Shown piece by piece: positions 61,481-64,000 of a stretch of 64,000 nucleotides of DNA. How positions within the stretch are numbered: the stretch's first letter is position 1; the number at the start of each line of letters is the position of its first letter. Where the stretch lies: assembly GCA_021776195.1 (NCBI GenBank), contig JAJFGK010000060.1, forward strand, positions 124,001 through 188,000, given 5' to 3'. This stretch comes from Kiloniellaceae bacterium. Lineage in GTDB: Bacteria; Pseudomonadota; Alphaproteobacteria; Kiloniellales; Kiloniellaceae. The notes below the pieces were generated by a model. The model was not told the DNA's origin. It made no database searches and saw nothing but the letters and a program-made list of their open reading frames with translations. A program made the position numbers and the translations under genes.

Positions 61481-62488
61481 ATGAAGATCCAAGGAAACTG
61501 GAAGACCGTGGCCGTCGCGAGCATGGCGGCGGTCGCCCTGGTCCTGCCGCTGGCCCAGACGGCGACAGCGAAAGAGGTGATCCGTCTCTCGACCTACGTC
61601 AACGAGGTCGATATCCGCTACAAGGGCTTCGAGCACTTTGCCAAGCTGGTGGAAGAGAAGACCGGCGGCGAGGTCGAGGTGCAGATTTTCGGCTCGGCCA
61701 CCATGCATGGCTGGTCGGAAGGCATGGACGCCGCGCTCGGCGGTGTCGTCGACATGACCTGGATTTCTTACGATTCGCGTCTGCCCTGCTATCGTGCCGG
61801 CGGCTTCTATCCGACCCGGGTCGACCTGTCCCGTCAGCTCGAGATGGATGCCGAGTTCTCCAGCCTGATCAAGGACGAGCTGGCGGACAAAGGCTTGGTC
61901 AATGTCTTCAACTCGAACTACTCCTACGATCAGGAGTGGTGGTTCGAGGAGCCGGTTGCCGATATCGGCAAGCTCGAGGGTAAGCAAGTTCGCTCAATCG
62001 GCCCGCTGGTCAGCATGATGATCGAGGCCTGGGGCGGCAGTCCGGTCTTCGTGGCGCCCAAGGAGGTCTTTCAGTCGGCCGAACGCGGCGTGGTCGACGG
62101 CATCAACATGGGCGTCGCCACCTACAGCTCCTGGAAGCTGTGGACCGTCATGCCCTACATGGTCAACGCCAACCTCTTCTACGGCAACGTCGGGTACATG
62201 ATGAACAAGGACAAGTTCGACAGCTTCGACGAAGCCACGCAGCAGGCCCTGCTGGACGCCGGCCGCGAAACCGAAGCGTGGCTGAAGCCGCAGTACGAGG
62301 CCTGGGTCAACGAGCGGGTCGGCGATGCGGTGATGAAGGGCGGCGGCGCGGCCGTTGCGATCCCCGCGGACCAGAGCGACGCCTTGATCGCCACGGTGCA
62401 GGACCAGTGGAACGAGGAAATGAACAACACCTGTGGCAGCGAGACCGGCGACAAGCTGCGCGCGCTCTACGAAAAGTATCAGCCCTAA
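61481..62488 (+). CDS. dctP: TRAP transporter solute-binding protein (DctP)
   Basis: A 335-residue periplasmic protein, signal peptide AVALVLPLAQTATA, start ATG 61481 (GGGAGG upstream). DctP-family features: IRLSTYVNEVDIRYKGFEHFAKLVEEKTGGEVEVQIF, IKDELADKGL, a binding-arginine region GKQVRSIGPLVSMMIEAWGGSPVF and the ATYSSWKLW helix. First gene of a DctPQM set. Ligand unknown; context suggests a sulfur- or amino-acid-type anion. Confidence 0.94.
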   Translation: MKIQGNWKTVAVASMAAVALVLPLAQTATAKEVIRLSTYVNEVDIRYKGFEHFAKLVEEKTGGEVEVQIFGSATMHGWSEGMDAALGGVVDMTWISYDSRLPCYRAGGFYPTRVDLSRQLEMDAEFSSLIKDELADKGLVNVFNSNYSYDQEWWFEEPVADIGKLEGKQVRSIGPLVSMMIEAWGGSPVFVAPKEVFQSAERGVVDGINMGVATYSSWKLWTVMPYMVNANLFYGNVGYMMNKDKFDSFDEATQQALLDAGRETEAWLKPQYEAWVNERVGDAVMKGGGAAVAIPADQSDALIATVQDQWNEEMNNTCGSETGDKLRALYEKYQP

Positions 62489-62515
62489 GACTTGCCTTGG
62501 CTGATGCGACCACGG

Positions 62516-62547
62516 CCGTGACAGGCGCCCGCGGGTGCCTGTCACGG
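62516..62547 (+). promoter_or_regulatory. Hairpin between dctP and dctQ
   Basis: CCGTGACAGGCGCC pairs with GGTGCCTGTCACGG (one mismatch) across a 4-base loop. No T-run. Such structures after the binding-protein gene protect or terminate part of the message, giving more binding protein than membrane protein. Confidence 0.6.
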
Positions 62548-62625
62548 TAGGGATCTCGGTTCACGTACAGACAACATCGGGCCGGATTCCGACACGCCTT
62601 GTTCCGAGGTGAAGGGGGGAGAGCT

Positions 62626-63162
62626 ATGCAGGCAACATTCGACCGACTCTTTGGGGCGGTCTCGAAAGTCGTCCTCGGCCTGACCGCCCTTGGGGCCATC
62701 GTTGTTCTGGTCCAGACCTTCTGGATCACCTACGGCGTCTTCATGCGCTACGTCATGAACAAGCCGGACCGCTATGTGACCGAGGCGACCGCCCTGCTCT
62801 TGGTACCGGTGGCCTTTGCCGGGCTGGCCTTCGCCTTGAAGGAGGACGCCTACCCCAAGGTTACCATGGTGGTCGAGCGCTTGCCCCAAGCCGCCCAGCG
62901 CTTCGTCGCGGTCCTCAACCTCGTCATCATGATCGGCATCGGCACCTTCTTCGCCGCCGCGGCGATCTATGCGACCTATCGCAGCTACAGCTCGGGGTCC
63001 GCATCCGAGATCCTGGACTGGCCGCGGGTCTACTTCTGGTTCCCGGTCGCCTTTTCGCTGGTGACCTTCAACATCTATGCGGCACTGCTTCTGATCCGCA
63101 AGTTCCTCGATGGCGCTACGCCCCGAGAGCCAGCCCCCGCCAACCCCGAGACCGAAGGATAG
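62626..63162 (+). CDS. dctQ: TRAP transporter small membrane subunit (DctQ)
   Basis: A 178-residue protein with four membrane spans, ATG 62626 after GGGGGGAGAG. GVFMRYVMNKP matches the DctQ pattern after the first span (the family's R-Y-V/L block), and WPRVYFWFPVAFSLVTF forms the last span. It overlaps nothing and lies 5 bases before dctM. Confidence 0.93.
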   Translation: MQATFDRLFGAVSKVVLGLTALGAIVVLVQTFWITYGVFMRYVMNKPDRYVTEATALLLVPVAFAGLAFALKEDAYPKVTMVVERLPQAAQRFVAVLNLVIMIGIGTFFAAAAIYATYRSYSSGSASEILDWPRVYFWFPVAFSLVTFNIYAALLLIRKFLDGATPREPAPANPETEG

Positions 63163-63167
63163 CGACC

Positions 63168-64000
63168 ATGGAATGGTATCACGTCGGTCTTGGACTTCTC
63201 GGCCTGTTGATGTTTTTCATCGTCATCGGGCTGCCGATCCCCTTTGCGCTGGCGGGAGCCTCCCTGCCTTTCCTCTGGTCGATCCAGTCATTCAACACTT
63301 CGCTGATCAGCGCCGAGCTGAAGCTCTGGGGCGTCTGGGTCGACTACATCCTGCTCGCCGTCCCGCTCTTCGTTTTTCTCGGGGAGTTGATCGCCCGATC
63401 CAACATAGGCCCCAATCTCTACGCCGTGATGCACCGCGGCGTGCGGGTGACGGGCTCGGCGGCCTACGGCAGCATCGGCGCCTGCGCCGGTTTTGGCGCG
63501 GTCTGCGGTTCCTCGATGGTCGGCTCGCTCACCATCGGCGGGGTGGCGCTACCGGAGATGCTGAAGCTCGGCTATGGCAAGCGCCTGTCCTCGGGCGTAC
63601 TGGCGGCCGGCGGCACCCTCAGCGTGCTGATCCCGCCGAGCCTGATCCTCTTGTTCTACGGCATTGTCACCGACGTCTCGATTGGCGAGCTTTTCATCGC
63701 CGGCATCATCCCGGGCTTTGTTCTGACCTCCATGTTCGTCATCGTCGTCCTGATCTGGAGCCGGATGCGTCCCAAGGACGTGCCGCGGATCGAGGAGGGG
63801 CACAAGATGCCGATCGGCCAGATCCTGGCCGCCGTGGTGCCGATCCTGGTAATCGGTAGCGTGATCACAGTCGCGATCTACACCGGCATCGCCACGCCGA
63901 CCGAGGCCGCGGCGGTGGCGGCCTTCCTGACGATCCTGCTGGCGTTCGGGGTTGGCGGCCTCGACTTCGCCGGTTTCGTGGCCTCCCTGAAGGCCACGAT
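63168..64000 (+). CDS. dctM: TRAP transporter large membrane subunit (DctM), 3' end beyond window
   Basis: The first ~277 codons of DctM. MEWYHVGLGLLGLLMFFIVI leads into GLPIPFALAGAS; GSIGACAGFGAVCGSSMVGS and TLSVLIPPSLILLFYGIVTD are the family's conserved loops; the second half begins at TGIATPTEAAAVAAFL. It should carry substrate with sodium together with DctQ and DctP. Cut off at the window edge. Confidence 0.94.
   Translation, partial: MEWYHVGLGLLGLLMFFIVIGLPIPFALAGASLPFLWSIQSFNTSLISAELKLWGVWVDYILLAVPLFVFLGELIARSNIGPNLYAVMHRGVRVTGSAAYGSIGACAGFGAVCGSSMVGSLTIGGVALPEMLKLGYGKRLSSGVLAAGGTLSVLIPPSLILLFYGIVTDVSIGELFIAGIIPGFVLTSMFVIVVLIWSRMRPKDVPRIEEGHKMPIGQILAAVVPILVIGSVITVAIYTGIATPTEAAAVAAFLTILLAFGVGGLDFAGFVASLKAT

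Overview
The window looks like chromosomal DNA of a high-GC alphaproteobacterium, most likely a free-living, possibly marine Rhodospirillales/Kiloniellales-type organism. The order-level placement is inference. The pointers are a DivK-PleD pair plus a full CtrA-type TTAA-N7-TTAA box, an Hda homologue, an EipB (DUF1849) protein, a tiny aa3-oxidase subunit IV, a DUF1127 protein, a PyrB/pseudo-dihydroorotase pair, and TRAP and BCCT uptake genes. I saw no rRNA, tRNA, CRISPR array, transposase or prophage gene.

Layout. 1-9 kb: an ABC-F ATPase (cut by the window edge), a GNAT acetyltransferase and a von Willebrand lipoprotein on the minus strand, then ndk, the small oxidase subunit, an orphan coiled-coil protein, an SDR and a TPR-like membrane protein. 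7.6-19 kb: a coupled purM-purN-FAD oxidoreductase operon; divergently a DUF2066 protein, an AI-2E-type permease and hda; then an atypical SDR, sixA, rnd, aspS and a CtrA-box lipoprotein whose start codon lies inside a 14-bp inverted repeat. 19-27 kb: an alcohol dehydrogenase beside an SDR relic, a diguanylate cyclase, eipB, dinB coupled to a ROK kinase, and divK-pleD.

27-50 kb: a conserved alphaproteobacterial housekeeping order (rpmG, rnr, topA, dprA, plsY, pyrC', pyrB, ruvX) that appears opened at several points by unrelated genes. These are an S41 protease; a three-gene exported-protein island containing a secretin-tail protein; a hemerythrin; and a 7.5-kb block with a TauD dioxygenase, a dispersed ~208-bp repeat, a Fur-box gene, a NIT-domain chemoreceptor, a CoA transferase and DUF1127 and DUF3179 proteins. 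50-64 kb: small membrane proteins, a degenerate DnaQ-like membrane protein, the homogentisate branch of tyrosine catabolism (hpd, hmgA, fahA), a PotD-like binding protein paired with a BCCT carrier, a second copy of the ~208-bp repeat, and a HypT-like regulator followed by a D-cysteine desulfhydrase/cysteate lyase homologue and a TRAP transporter (dctP, dctQ, partial dctM).

The strongest leads for something undescribed are the exported island at 35.2-37.4 kb, the Fur-box Cys-rich protein at 42.6 kb, the dispersed repeat, and the sequestered start codon at 18.7 kb. Several real genes have later starts than the longest open frame; I moved them on ribosome-binding-site and homology grounds and say so where it matters.
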